Shown piece after piece: positions 45,752-55,166 of a stretch of 64,000 nucleotides of DNA. The translations under genes and the position numbers were made by a program. The number at the start of each line of letters is the position of its first letter. The first letter of the stretch is position 1. Under the pieces are notes generated by a model, which did no database searches, was not told the origin of the DNA, and saw only the letters and a program-made list of their open reading frames with translations. Source of the DNA: Chelydra serpentina (taxonomy: Eukaryota; Chordata; Testudines; Chelydridae); NCBI GenBank assembly GCA_037349315.1, contig JBAIAC010000027.1, positions 13,185,001 through 13,249,000 of the forward strand. Direction: 5' to 3'.

Positions 45752-45840
45752 AGCTCCTAGCACTGGCCACTGTTGGAAGACAGGATACTGGGCTAAATGG
45801 ACCTTTGGTCTGACCCACTATGGCCGTTCCTATGTTCTTA
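45752..45840 (+). mobile_element. CR1 3' tail, plus strand
   Basis: ACTGTTGGAAGACAGGATAC, CTGGGCTAAATGGACC and CGTTCCTATGTTCTTA match the last 90 bp of the CR1 at 3280-4330. Confidence 0.9.
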
Positions 45841-45900
45841 AAATAAAATAAGAAATAAGAAATAATATAATAAATAAATAATAATAATAAAATATCATCA
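45841..45900 (+). repeat. AAT/AATA microsatellite after the CR1 tail
   Basis: AATAAAATAAGAAATAAG grades into AATAATAATAATAAAATA. Confidence 0.9.
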
Positions 45901-46536
45901 TCAGCTTGTTAGGATGAATGAGAGTCTTTCTTCCGGAACCTTATTATTACATTGTAAATAAGGGAATCCCTACCAGAGAAATGATATCCAGTGAAGTCAG
46001 ACCGGTTACTACTCTTAGTCCATAAGAGAGACAAAAATACTGTATTGCTAGTATGGAAGGCGTAATGATTCAGTGCAGTTTAAAAGGCATGCAATGCAGT
46101 GCAGTCCATCCTTGAGGATTAACACGTCAGGACTGTTCAAATCTTAATGGGAGTACACAAGGCCCTTTTATTGATGCTATGTTGGTCTAAGAAAAATATG
46201 ACAGTATTCTGGATTTACCACACTGAAAATAACAGCCCTGACTTAGTAACCTTGTTGTGAATCCTAAGCACCAAGCTCTTTCTACTCAAATCTTACTGGG
46301 CCTGTACCCTACCTGCTTTACTGTGCTGTATTTACACTATCATTCAAGAGACCATGATAACATTATGAAGAGAAGCTATTGTCTACATGAAGTGATAATG
46401 TTTTGCACTTTAGGTCTCCTCACATCTGAGGAGCTCAAAGTGCTTTACCAACAATCAGCTGAACCACTCACTACCTGTAAGGGAGACATGAATTGCCACA
46501 TACCAACTTTACAGAGGGATAAATATGAGGACGACA
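45901..46536. other. Unique intronic DNA, nothing recognised
   Basis: The 98-residue frame at 46257-46553 overlaps the start of a MIR-like unit and is not a gene. Confidence 0.4.
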
Positions 46537-47285
46537 CATGGTCCCGTGATTAGGGCACTAATTTGGTATTTGGGAGACCTGGGTTGTGACGAAATGGGAC
46601 TGTTCTTAAAAGTTTCTATGCCTCAGTTTCCCCAATGCATGGGTTAGGTCTCTAGGTGGTGGGATAAAGGGTGTAATCGCAGAGCCCTAGAGGGCCAGTG
46701 TGATGACAGAGAATGGCCGACACTCTGTCTCCTGGCAACTGATGGCCTGGGCCCCTCCCCTGCAAAGGTGCAAGCTGAAGGTGTTCGAACAAAGGGATCA
46801 GGTGACCTCCTGGCCCAGGAAGGAGACAAAGGGAGGGGAGGGGCTGGACAGTTTCAGTTTGCAGCCGGCTAAGGAAGAGGGGGGAGGTGCAGACAGGGTC
46901 TGGCCTCCCTGCCCCCCCCCGTTTGGAGCTGTGGGGTGAAATGCAGGGAGCCCCCGGGCTGGGGTCTAAGCTCCCTGCCCCCCAGAAGGGCCCGACTGAG
47001 GGGTCCTGTTTGTACTGACAAGCTCTGTTTGGACGGTGTTCCTGGCATCTCTAATAAACCTTCTGTTCTCCTGGCTGGCTGAGACTCCCAGTGAATCCCA
47101 GGAAGAGGGGTGCAGGGCCTGACTCCCCCACACTCCGTGACATGGGTTCAACTCTGTCCGTGCCTCTGTAAAATGGGGAGATAGAACACAAGTGCCTCCC
47201 AGGGATTTGTGTAGATAAATACATTAAACATTTTGAGGCGCTCAGATACCACCTTAATGGGGCCGTATAAGTTTCTGAGATAGAC
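46537..47285 (+). repeat. MIR-type SINE, split by a solo LTR
   Basis: The head CCCGTGATTAGGGCACTAAT and GGGAGACCTGGGT stops at 46584. After the LTR, TGGGTTCAACTCTGTCCGTG, GCCTCTGTAAAATGGGGAG and GGCGCTCAGATACCACC complete it. Confidence 0.85.
46585..47142 (+). mobile_element. Solo LTR with 5-bp target duplication TGGGT
   Basis: This 558-bp block starts TGTGACGAAATGGGACTG and ends CACACTCCGTGACA. TGGGT lies directly on both sides (46580-46584 and 47143-47147). AATAAA at 47053-47058 is placed as a poly(A) signal in plus orientation. No internal gag, pol or env sequence is adjacent, so it is a solo LTR of an endogenous retrovirus-like or gypsy-like element. Confidence 0.92.
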
Positions 47286-47400
47286 AAACTGAGGTAGAAA
47301 GAGGTTAAGTGACTTTTGAAGATTACCTAGCGAGTCAACAACAGACCTGGGAATACAGCCCACCACTCCCTGTTCTAAACAGTAAACAACATTTCTACCC
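47286..47400 (-). repeat. MIR-type SINE, minus strand, partial
   Basis: ACAAACTGAGGTAGAAAGAG, GTTAAGTGACTTTTGAAG and AACAGACCTGGGAATACAGC are the reversed core and head. Confidence 0.65.
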
Positions 47401-48324
47401 CTTTGCTATTTTTCAAGATTTCATTACAAACAAAACAGAAAACTGGCCTCAGCACAAATCAAATGCCTGTAAAACATCAAGCTTCCCAAATAAAGCCATT
47501 TTAGATTTAGATACAAACACACTTAAAAACTGCCCTGTCCCCACCCCAGTCTCTGACAGAGAAATTGTACTCAAAGGACAGCTCAGAGCAAATGAACGCA
47601 GCCATGTATTAAACCCCTTAAATATGCAGTGTAATTAATGGAAACCTCAACTCAACCAGAATGCATTGCCAATGTGAACATGTTGGGAAATTCCATTCTG
47701 AAAATGTTGCATGCCCTGTCTGTCCTTAAAACAGCCTCTTCATCCGAGACCTGCTGTATAATACTCACAGCTATACTGCCACTAATCCTCTGGTTTCTCT
47801 AAAATCTGCTAAATGTTTCTGCACATGTTCGCAGTATGCTGCATATTCAGCATTCAGAGTCCATTCATAACCATGCATTAACTACTGAGTAACCTGGCTT
47901 CCCTGCATGTAAGGAATTTGATATCACAAATAAGTCACCATAAACTCTACAGGATTAAATAAGTTATTGGATCTTCCAGCACAACTGATTTCTACAAATG
48001 ATATCCTGGAAAATTACATTATCGCTCTATGATTTGGTTCAATCTGATTGCTACAGCTAATTTAATAATGTAACCCAATTAGGATGCTTTTGTTATGAAT
48101 GAACAACCTTGATTAATATAGTCAAAATGTCCAGGATTAGATATGTTCCCGGGAGGACATGGGAATTCTGGAAATTTATGGGTACATTTTAAGAGAGGGC
48201 ACCACTAGGAATTAGACAATCATATGGAGACTTCAAAGGCCGAAAGGGCAGTTTGGTGCCCAGCACCCATTGAAAGTCAATATAAAGTATGCAAAGATGC
48301 CTCTAATACTTAACACAGATATAA
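47401..48324. other. Unique intronic DNA, possibly conserved at 47640-48140
   Basis: 47640-48140 is repeat-free, with CAGCTAATTTAATAATGTAA, CCCAATTAGGATGC and CTTGATTAATATAG. A frame of 109 residues at 47309-47638 runs out of the MIR and has no known domain. Confidence 0.3.
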
Positions 48325-48600
48325 ACCCAGATTTTCAAAAGAGCTCAGAGTCAGGTTTTCAAGAGCTCAATATCCCAACAATTGGGGCCAGATTTTCAAA
48401 ACATTTCTGCTCCCCATTTAGGCACCAAAATAAAGGCTCCCTTTTACTAAGTGCTCAGCCCCATGCCATTCCCCTTGCGACAAATATGGCCAATTTATAG
48501 CACCCAATGTTCTCAGCTCTTGAAAAAACTGGCCAGTTATTTTGGTGTCTAAATGGAAACCTGCCCCCAGTAACAGGTGCTGAGCTCTTCATAGTGATTT
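48325..48600. repeat. GATTTTCAAAA-type foldback
   Basis: CCAGATTTTCAAAAGAGCTC, GTTTTCAAGAGCTCAATATC and GGGGCCAGATTTTCAAAAC on the left face GTTCTCAGCTCTTGAAAAAA, CTGGCCAGTTATTTTGGTG and GTGCTGAGCTCTTC on the right. Confidence 0.65.
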
Positions 48601-48605
48601 ATGAG

Positions 48606-48728
48606 TAGCGTGACCAGATGTCCCGATTTTATAGGGAGAGTCCCGATTTTTGGGTCTTTTTCTTATATAGGCTCCTATTACCCCCCACTTCTGTCCCGAT
48701 TTTTCACATTTGCTGTCTGGTCACTCTA
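48606..48728 (+). mobile_element. hAT-type MITE, second copy
   Basis: TAGCGTGACCAGATGTCCCG and GCTGTCTGGTCACTCTA are the ends of the 123-bp element found reversed at 9686-9809. The flanks share only part of a target duplication (ATGAG on both sides), so the right junction has probably lost a few bases. Confidence 0.88.
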
Positions 48729-48864
48729 TGAGTCTGGGATGGAGCGATACTAATTTATACCAATTGAGGAGCTGTCTCAGAATCTTTACTTCCTTTACTA
48801 GTGACTTTTTAAAATGCACTCATCACTGGGGCAGCTGAGTGTCTTAAAAACTTGAACTAATTTA

Positions 48865-48955
48865 TTCCCAAAACACCTCTGTGTGAGGTAGGTAACTAGA
48901 GGTCCTGGGTTACATCCCTATGTTTAGTCCACTAGACTAACCTACCCTACAATGT
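48865..48955 (-). repeat. MIR-like fragment, minus strand
   Basis: CTAGAGGTCCTGGGTTACATC and GTCCACTAGACTAACC resemble the reversed tRNA-related head of MIR-type copies. Confidence 0.45.
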
Positions 48956-49094
48956 TAGCGATGATTGCTCTACCAGGCTCCAGGCAAAGAGGCTGCCAGA
49001 GAAAGGAGTCAGATCCAGCCAGGGAGATAGGTCTATGGGGATTGTGAGGGAAACAGTGGAGGAAGGAGGGTGACTTCAACTGAATCCCACCCTG

Positions 49095-49273
49095 AGGGGG
49101 GAGGGATAGCTCAGCGGTTTGAGCATTGGCCTGCTAAACCCAGGGTTGTGAGTTCAATCCTTGAGGGGGCCATTTGGGGATCTGGGGCAAAAATTGGGGA
49201 TTGGTCCTTCTTTGAGCAGGGGGTTGGACTAGATGACCTCTTAAGGTCCCTTCCAATCCTGATATTCTATGAA
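49095..49273 (+). repeat. tRNA-derived SINE with CR1-like tail, full length
   Basis: GGGGGGAGGGATAGCTCAGC, B box GTTCAATCC, CCATTTGGGGATCTGGGGC and GGTTGGACTAGATGACCTC are all present. It ends TATTCTATGAATA. The 68-residue frame at 49070-49276 is its translation. Confidence 0.93.
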
Positions 49274-50082
49274 TAAGGGTTAGAAGGTATTCTCCAAACC
49301 TGCTACAGTTTGATAGACGGCTTCAAGTTCAGAATGATTCTTACTTTGCTGGTACCTGTTGGCCCAACGTTAATTCAAACCGTATGTTCCTCTCAACTTC
49401 TGCACCGCTTTGGGGATTTCTGGAATCTGAGGTATACAGTAGCTGTATTTTACCACTTCCAAGTTCACAATGCCCTTATTAGTGCTGAGCCAGATGGAGA
49501 GAAATATGCAGAAAACCAAATAATACTTGAAGGAATCTCTCTCTCAATTTGTTGGTGCATGAATTTAATTTCCTGTCTCCTTGTTTTTAACTTGTCCGTC
49601 GATATATTTGTGAGAAATCTGAGAGGGTTACATGTTATGGGTCTCCATATGAAGTAATTACTATCATTTTGACAGGTTTTTCTTCTTCCTTAAGAAATTT
49701 CTCACCTTCTAATTTCTCTAACCCAAAATACTTTTTCTTCTTTTCAAGTAAATATAAAAACAGACATTCACAAATGGGGAACGTTTATAATAGATGATTT
49801 TGTTATACAAAATAGATGCTATACAATAGCATATAGTGAATATAAATGTAAAAGCTGAATACTACACAGTATATAGACTTTATAGATAAATATTCCAGAA
49901 ATTCCATGGATCCAAACATGCCCATGCTCCAAAACTTGCACCTTGGGCTTATCTCTCTCTTTGTAGAAAGAAAAAGAGAAACCCAAGCTGCAAAATATTG
50001 GATAAGGATTTGAAATCCCTCCCTCAAGTCTGGAGATGTTGGGATCTGTATCAATTCTGGAATGCATAATTAGCTATCTATG
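49274..50082. other. Unique intronic DNA, nothing recognised
   Basis: The 115-residue plus frame at 49310-49657 includes hydrophobic runs but has no recognisable domain. Confidence 0.4.
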
Positions 50083-50213
50083 GTGTTTGGGTGTATTTAG
50101 AGGTCTATATTTGTGTGTATACAGAGGGGGTGTATTTCTCGCTCTCTCTGTGTACACATAAACACACACACCTATATATACACACAAATATAGACCTTTA
50201 AATACAAACACAC
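50083..50213. repeat. Inverted repeat with 38-bp arms
   Basis: The left arm 50083-50120 (core GGTCTATATTTGTGTGTAT) pairs almost fully with the right arm 50176-50213 (core TACACACAAATATAGACC). The loop contains TCGCTCTCTCTGTGTAC and a CA-rich microsatellite. Confidence 0.85.
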
Positions 50214-50639
50214 ATCTGTATGTGTGCCCACACACACAATCTATCTTAATTTATACAATATAAATTGTGTTTATTCCACAATAACTACATTTCTTGAGTG
50301 GCTGGGTCTCAGACAATTGGAAGCATGTGATTTAAAATTACCACTACATTTTAAATCAAACTCTCTGAGGATAATTACTTCCCAAAGATTAGATCCATAT
50401 TTTTGTGTTGTTTGTCTTTACAATCTTGAATTATTTAATCAGAGGCCAGAAGAAAAAACTATGATATTGCTTCGTAGCCCAACAGTGAAAGATGAGTAGG
50501 TGGGGAATCCTAGCCCCTACTGCTGTCACTGCACTGAACTATCATGGTCACAACATGGCTTTGCTATATATATGAAAGACAGACATAGGACTAAAATGCA
50601 AGCAAGCAAATACACATTTCCTTTTAAATATCCTTCTAT
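50214..50639. other. Unique intronic DNA, nothing recognised
   Basis: Starts with a CA-rich continuation of the inverted repeat. The 91-residue frame at 50224-50499 has no known domain. Confidence 0.4.
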
Positions 50640-50745
50640 TTATACAGTAAGATCCCTGGATCTGGGACTATGTCTTCTGCTTGTGCAGTGCTGAGCACAA
50701 TGTCAGCTATTAACCAGTAATTAGGATGAGGATATAATTATTTTT
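50640..50745 (+). repeat. MIR/L2-like tail, plus strand
   Basis: GGGACTATGTCTTCTGCTTG and GCAGTGCTGAGCACAATG match the GCAGGGACTGTCT…TACAGTGCCTAGCAC tail. Confidence 0.6.
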
Positions 50746-52289
50746 TTTAAATCGAGCCAAATGCTATAATCCATGCTCAAGCAAAACTCCCTCAATGGAA
50801 GTTTTGCCTGAGTAAACACTGCAGGATTTAGCGCAGGGAACATATCATAACTGAACAAAATAGCATGCTCTGTAGACCAGCCCCAGTCTCAGAGAGTGGC
50901 CTTAGAGGAAACTGCAAAAACTGTACAGTGTACCTACTGGGCAATCCTTTACCATGCAAGGCTGGACATTCAGAGATATTTCTTGTCTCCAGCCAGTGGT
51001 GAGTTTATACGGCAAAGCATAAGTGATAATCACCATTTTCATTTTTATCCTATCAATACAAATACTGTACTTAAATCACATACTGGTATTTAACCCTTTA
51101 AAACAAAACAAAACAAAAACAAAAAAAACTCTTACTTTTATCATCCTGGGAACATTTACAGGAACTAAGCAAGTGCACTGAAGAGAACCACCAACAGGAG
51201 TGCAAATATACAGTACTTACTTACCAGGTGTAAAACTTAACATTGGTCTATTTGAGCTCCTCTTACTGCAGATACTGGGGGCTGCTGTGGCTTAGAGGGA
51301 GAGGGAGCATTTCCCTCTCTCTCTCTCATGCGTTTACACACATGCCCATGTACACCACAAGGAGGCTGAAATAGGGCTGCAGAAAGTGCATCTTGAAGCA
51401 TATATTACTTCATATGCTTTGAAACATGATTTTAAAAAATATATATGTTGAGCTTCATCTCTCTTGTGGATCTCTTTCGTACACATCTCTCTTCGTATCT
51501 ATATCTGTTACATCTATAACCAGAATGTCTATAATATTAAACACATTAATATCAATATCAATGGGGACAAAGAGATGCACATGCCACAGATAATATACAT
51601 ATTTAATATTTATTTCAGGGCATATGAACTACAAAATATTCTAGGATATTAGACTAGGACAGTAGCAAACTAGACATTACTCATGAAAATTGTAAAATTA
51701 CATAAAAAACAGACACATATATGGGTGGACACATAAGATACATGCATATAACATACATAATATATATTATGTGTGTGTTATACATATATCTAAAGCATGT
51801 AATATGCACATGCACAATATATTACATGTGCACATATTATATATTTTATGTGATATGTGTTAAGATGTTATATGCACATACATAATATATACATACATCT
51901 ATATGTTTTTCAGTTTGTGTTTATTTTTAGTTGCAAAGTTTTCATAAAACTAGTGTTTCCACATCTACATCTAGATGCATGCAACTTACAGAGCATATAT
52001 AATATAATATTTTAAAATAACATTACATGTTTCTGAGCACTTAAAGCTTATTCCAGGATAAGTTTTCCGACACCCACGCCTACCTCCTTGTGTTTAGCTC
52101 TTGATTGTTTACTCAACTGACAGAAAACAGTCTAAAGCCCTGGGGAGAGCAAAACCTGTTTGGGCCATTGACATTGAGTATCCTTGGTGCATGAAGTCAG
52201 GACCTTAGAGGTATCCATCATTATGCCTGCCTGAAGCACAGGCTGGAGCCAAGGAACTTGCCTGAGAAGCTAGTAAAATTTTAATGCAC
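50746..52289. other. Unique and AT-rich intronic DNA
   Basis: A CT run occurs near 51310-51328. A degenerate TA/TG/CA-rich region spans about 51700-51915. Nothing coding was recognised. Confidence 0.45.
51700..51915. repeat. Degenerate TA/CA-rich, palindrome-prone tract
   Basis: Repeated words such as ACATAATATATATTATGTGT and TGCACATGCACAATATATT give many short overlapping inverted repeats. Confidence 0.7.
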
Positions 52290-52560
52290 TCTGTAGTGCG
52301 GTCATGTCATACTCAGTTATGGCAAATAATCCCAGATGCCTGCAGAGGTAAAATGGAGCTGTAATGTGCTTGCCTCCTAACCCGAGCTGACAGCAATGAT
52401 GTACGACTACCATTAGCGGAAAATATCACTTCAACTAACCCATGATCCAGCTCCGCTAAGGGTCATATTATCCATGAGGAACAAATTACACTCCCAAAGT
52501 AAATACAAATTTCCTACATGAAATGGGAACAAAAAAGAGGGAGAGAGGATGGGTGTGATA
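52290..52560. promoter_or_regulatory. Possible conserved non-coding element
   Basis: Repeat-free block with GTGCGGTCATGTCATACTC, GGCAAATAATCCCAGATGCC and GACAGCAATGATGTACG. Composition is balanced and without simple repeats. Inferred only. Confidence 0.3.
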
Positions 52561-53079
52561 CGTTACCTATGACGACGTGCTACCAAGTGACAAAGATGAT
52601 AAAGGACAGGACAAATCACTGGCTGACAGAGCAGCGTGGCAAAATCAGCCCAGAAAGCACCTACTCAAGCCTGTAAACACCATCTTCTCTCCTTAGTGGC
52701 AAATCTTTTAACATGAACACGCTTGGCTCTGATTTTATTACCACTCTAGCTGTAGGGACCCACTATGTGCCACATCAAATGAATAAAAAGGATCCTTATC
52801 TTGCCTCCTAATGGGCCTTAAGCAGTAAGAAATACATTGTGATTGCATGAGCATTGCTAGCGCATAATATCTGGGGGATCGCTCACCCTTGGGGCAAGTT
52901 TCAGGTGAGGCATTTTTCCACAGTTAAAAAAGACAATACCTGTATGAATACTCAGCATAAATCTCTTTGATGGGAAACATCACAGCTTTGCGGCAAGAGT
53001 CACAGAATAATATCCTACCCCTATCTGAAATAAAGCATGCTATGTGATAGGACATTACCATCCAATAACAAGGAAGTGC
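52561..53079. other. Unique intronic DNA, nothing recognised
   Basis: Single-copy-looking sequence. The 65-residue minus frame at 52924-53121 is unsupported. Confidence 0.4.
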
Positions 53080-53155
53080 CCCCAAGCGCTTAGAATGGGG
53101 TTCTGTTAACAGTTCTGCCACTGGCTAACCCTATGACCTTGGGCGAGTCATACAG
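53080..53155 (+). repeat. MIR core fragment, plus strand
   Basis: GTTCTGCCACTGGCTAACC and CTATGACCTTGGGCGAGTCA are the MIR core. Confidence 0.75.
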
Positions 53156-53265
53156 GGCCTGATTGTCAAAAGTGCTCAGTACCCGCAATCAGAACCCGAT
53201 TTTCAAGAGCTCAGTTCTCACTTAGGTACGAAAGTAAGTGGCCACATTTTCAGAAGAAGTTACCA
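53145..53265. repeat. GATTTTCAAAA-type foldback fragment
   Basis: GGGCCTGATTGTCAAAAGTG, CCCGATTTTCAAGAGCTCAG and GGCCACATTTTCAGAAG are present in order. Confidence 0.55.
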
Positions 53266-53282
53266 CGTTGGGTCCTGATCTC

Positions 53283-53566
53283 TAGGGGTATCTCTACACA
53301 GCGAAAACAACCCTGTGGAAGTGAGTGCCAGAGCCAGGGTCAACTGACTTGGGCGTGTTGCTATGGGGCTAAAAAGAGCAGCATAGACATTCGTACTCAG
53401 GTTGGAGCTCAGTTTCTGAAACCTGGCCAGGGTCTCAGAGCCCAGGCTCCAACCTGAACAGGAACATATACGCTGCTCTTTTTAGCCGCATCACGTGAAC
53501 CTGCGAGCCCATACTCTGACATTCGCCACCTTGTTTTGTTTTTTTGTGCTGTGTGGACACACCCTA
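53283..53566. mobile_element. Long near-palindromic MITE, about 284 bp
   Basis: The ends TAGGGGTATCTCTACACAGC and GCTGTGTGGACACACCCTA are complementary. Inner arms also pair: GGCTAAAAAGAGCAGC (53367-53382) with GCTGCTCTTTTTAGCC (53472-53487), and CAGGTTGGAGC (53398-53408) with GCTCCAACCTG (53446-53456). TA at each end would fit a Tc1/mariner-type target, but the ends also resemble the TTA-flanked Harbinger-like elements. Confidence 0.8.
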
Positions 53567-54187
53567 GGTTATTTTAACAGGCCTGCTTAATACCAAGTAT
53601 TTTTCAGTCACTTATCACTTAGTCCCTGATTTTCCCCTACCACAGCAAAATCTATGGTTTAAGGGGAGGACAACTTCACCAGGATTCCCTTATGGAGCTC
53701 CCTATCAGGGGATAGGCTTTGCCTCCTCTCTCTCTCTCTCTCAAAAAAAAAGCCATGGAAGCTATCCCCACACCTGGTGGGTGCTCAGAGACTCACAGGA
53801 GACCAGCGTGATCCACATCCAAAGTCTTCACCAGCTGCGTCCCCCACCACCAGCTCTATGGCAGCGTAACTCCATTGGCTCTGCACTACCAGCAAATCCC
53901 TTATCTGTAGCTGCACCTTTGATCTCCATGGTTGGGAGGGGCTCCCTGGAAAAACGAATACCACCTGAGTCTATACGGTCATTTCTGAAGATTTCCTGCT
54001 GGGCCGGAGGTGTGATAATGTGCATTCCCCACCCATTCCTCCCATTAACCAGCCCAGCAGCCACACAAGTGTATCTGGATCTGCAGGGTAGGTTGGTGAA
54101 AGGAAGGCAGCTGATACCCTCTTGCTTGTAATAGGGGGAAGATCCAGGTGCAGAGGAGTCCTTCCATACATGGACTTAGGGGGCATA
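53567..54187. other. Unique intronic DNA with a TC microsatellite
   Basis: A (TC)n run lies near 53723-53743. The 116-residue frame at 53781-54131 overlaps a 78-residue minus frame. Neither has a known domain. Confidence 0.4.
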
Positions 54188-54335
54188 ATAATTATGTATT
54201 ATTTACATTCCAGTAGCACTTTAAGGCCCAAACTGAGATAGGGGCTCTTAGGTGCTTATGTATAGTAAGAGAAGCACAGATTCTATGGTAATGGTGGCCA
54301 TATAAGTGCGATCAATCAATAGATCTTCATTTAAG
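54188..54335 (-). repeat. MIR-like tail, minus strand, degraded
   Basis: TATTATTTACATTCCAGTAGC, then CCCAAACTGAGATAGGGGC resemble the reversed tail start. A short CTATGGTAATGGTGGCC piece follows in the opposite sense. Confidence 0.5.
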
Positions 54336-54336
54336 T

Positions 54337-54788
54337 CAGGGGTCTCAAACTTCAATTGCCACGAGGGCTGCATGAGGACTAGTGCATTGGCCCGAGGGCC
54401 GCACCACTGACCCCGCCCCCTTGCTGCCCCCGGCCCCGCCCCCACTCCACCCCTCCATTAGGCCCCGCCCCTTCTCCGCCTCCTCCCCTGTGCGCACGGC
54501 TTCCCACTCCTCCCTCCTCCCTCCCAGAAACCGCGAGGCTCTTCCCATGTGGCCCGCGGAGCTCTTCCCTGCGCCCGCCGGGCTCCCCGCGCCCCACCCC
54601 CCTTTTTTTTTTTTTTAAACCCCCAGGCAGTTTCCGCCGCCAGACAGTTGTTCAGACAGCGGGGGTAAAAAAAAAAATAAAAATTTTTTTTAAAAGGGGG
54701 GGGGGGGGCGCGCGGGGAGCCTGGCAGGCCGCAGGGAAGAGCTCTGCGGGCCGCATGCGGCCCATGGGCCGCGTGTTTGAGACCCCTG
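54337..54788. mobile_element. hAT-type non-autonomous element, 452 bp
   Basis: CAGGGGTCTCAAAC at the left end and GTTTGAGACCCCTG at the right end are perfect 14-bp inverted repeats. The exact 8-bp duplication ATTTAAGT lies at 54329-54336 and 54789-54796. The interior is GC-rich, with C-, T-, A- and G-runs and inverted pairs such as GGGCTCCCCGCGC with GCGCGGGGAGCC. The frames inside are Pro/Gly/Arg-rich translation and not a gene. Confidence 0.94.
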
Positions 54789-54796
54789 ATTTAAGT

Positions 54797-55109
54797 GCTA
54801 TACTCAGAAAGCTTCATTTCTTCTTTTTTTTTTTTTTTTTTTTTGCTAGAGGGAAAAAAAACAGCCCAACCTCCATTTGGTTTCCAAGTCTCCCACTATA
54901 GCGGGCAAAAAATTAGCAACTGCCAACCTGAGGATGAAAGAGAATATCCCTCTTTTATGAATGCAGCTATCTGTAATGTACAAGATGGGTGTAATGCAAT
55001 TTCAACACTATTTAATCCGTTTGTAATGGTGCTTTTGTTACTGGCAACAGCTCCTGCATCAGGAAGCCAAGTGCCAAGCAGTTAATTAGCTTGGTCTTTA
55101 TTTATTTAA
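54797..55109. other. Unique intronic DNA with a poly-T run
   Basis: About 20 T residues lie at 54824-54844. The 96-residue frame at 54795-55085 has no recognisable domain. Confidence 0.4.
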
Positions 55110-55166
55110 GGGACCTTAGGAGGTCATCTAGTCCAACCCCCTGCTCAAAGCAGGACCAATCCCCAG
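55110..55166 (-). repeat. tRNA-derived SINE, 3' fragment only
   Basis: GGGACCTTAGGAGGTCATCT, AGTCCAACCCCCTGCTC and AAGCAGGACCAATCCCCA match the reversed tail of the copies at 12421 and 44489. The head is missing. Confidence 0.9.
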
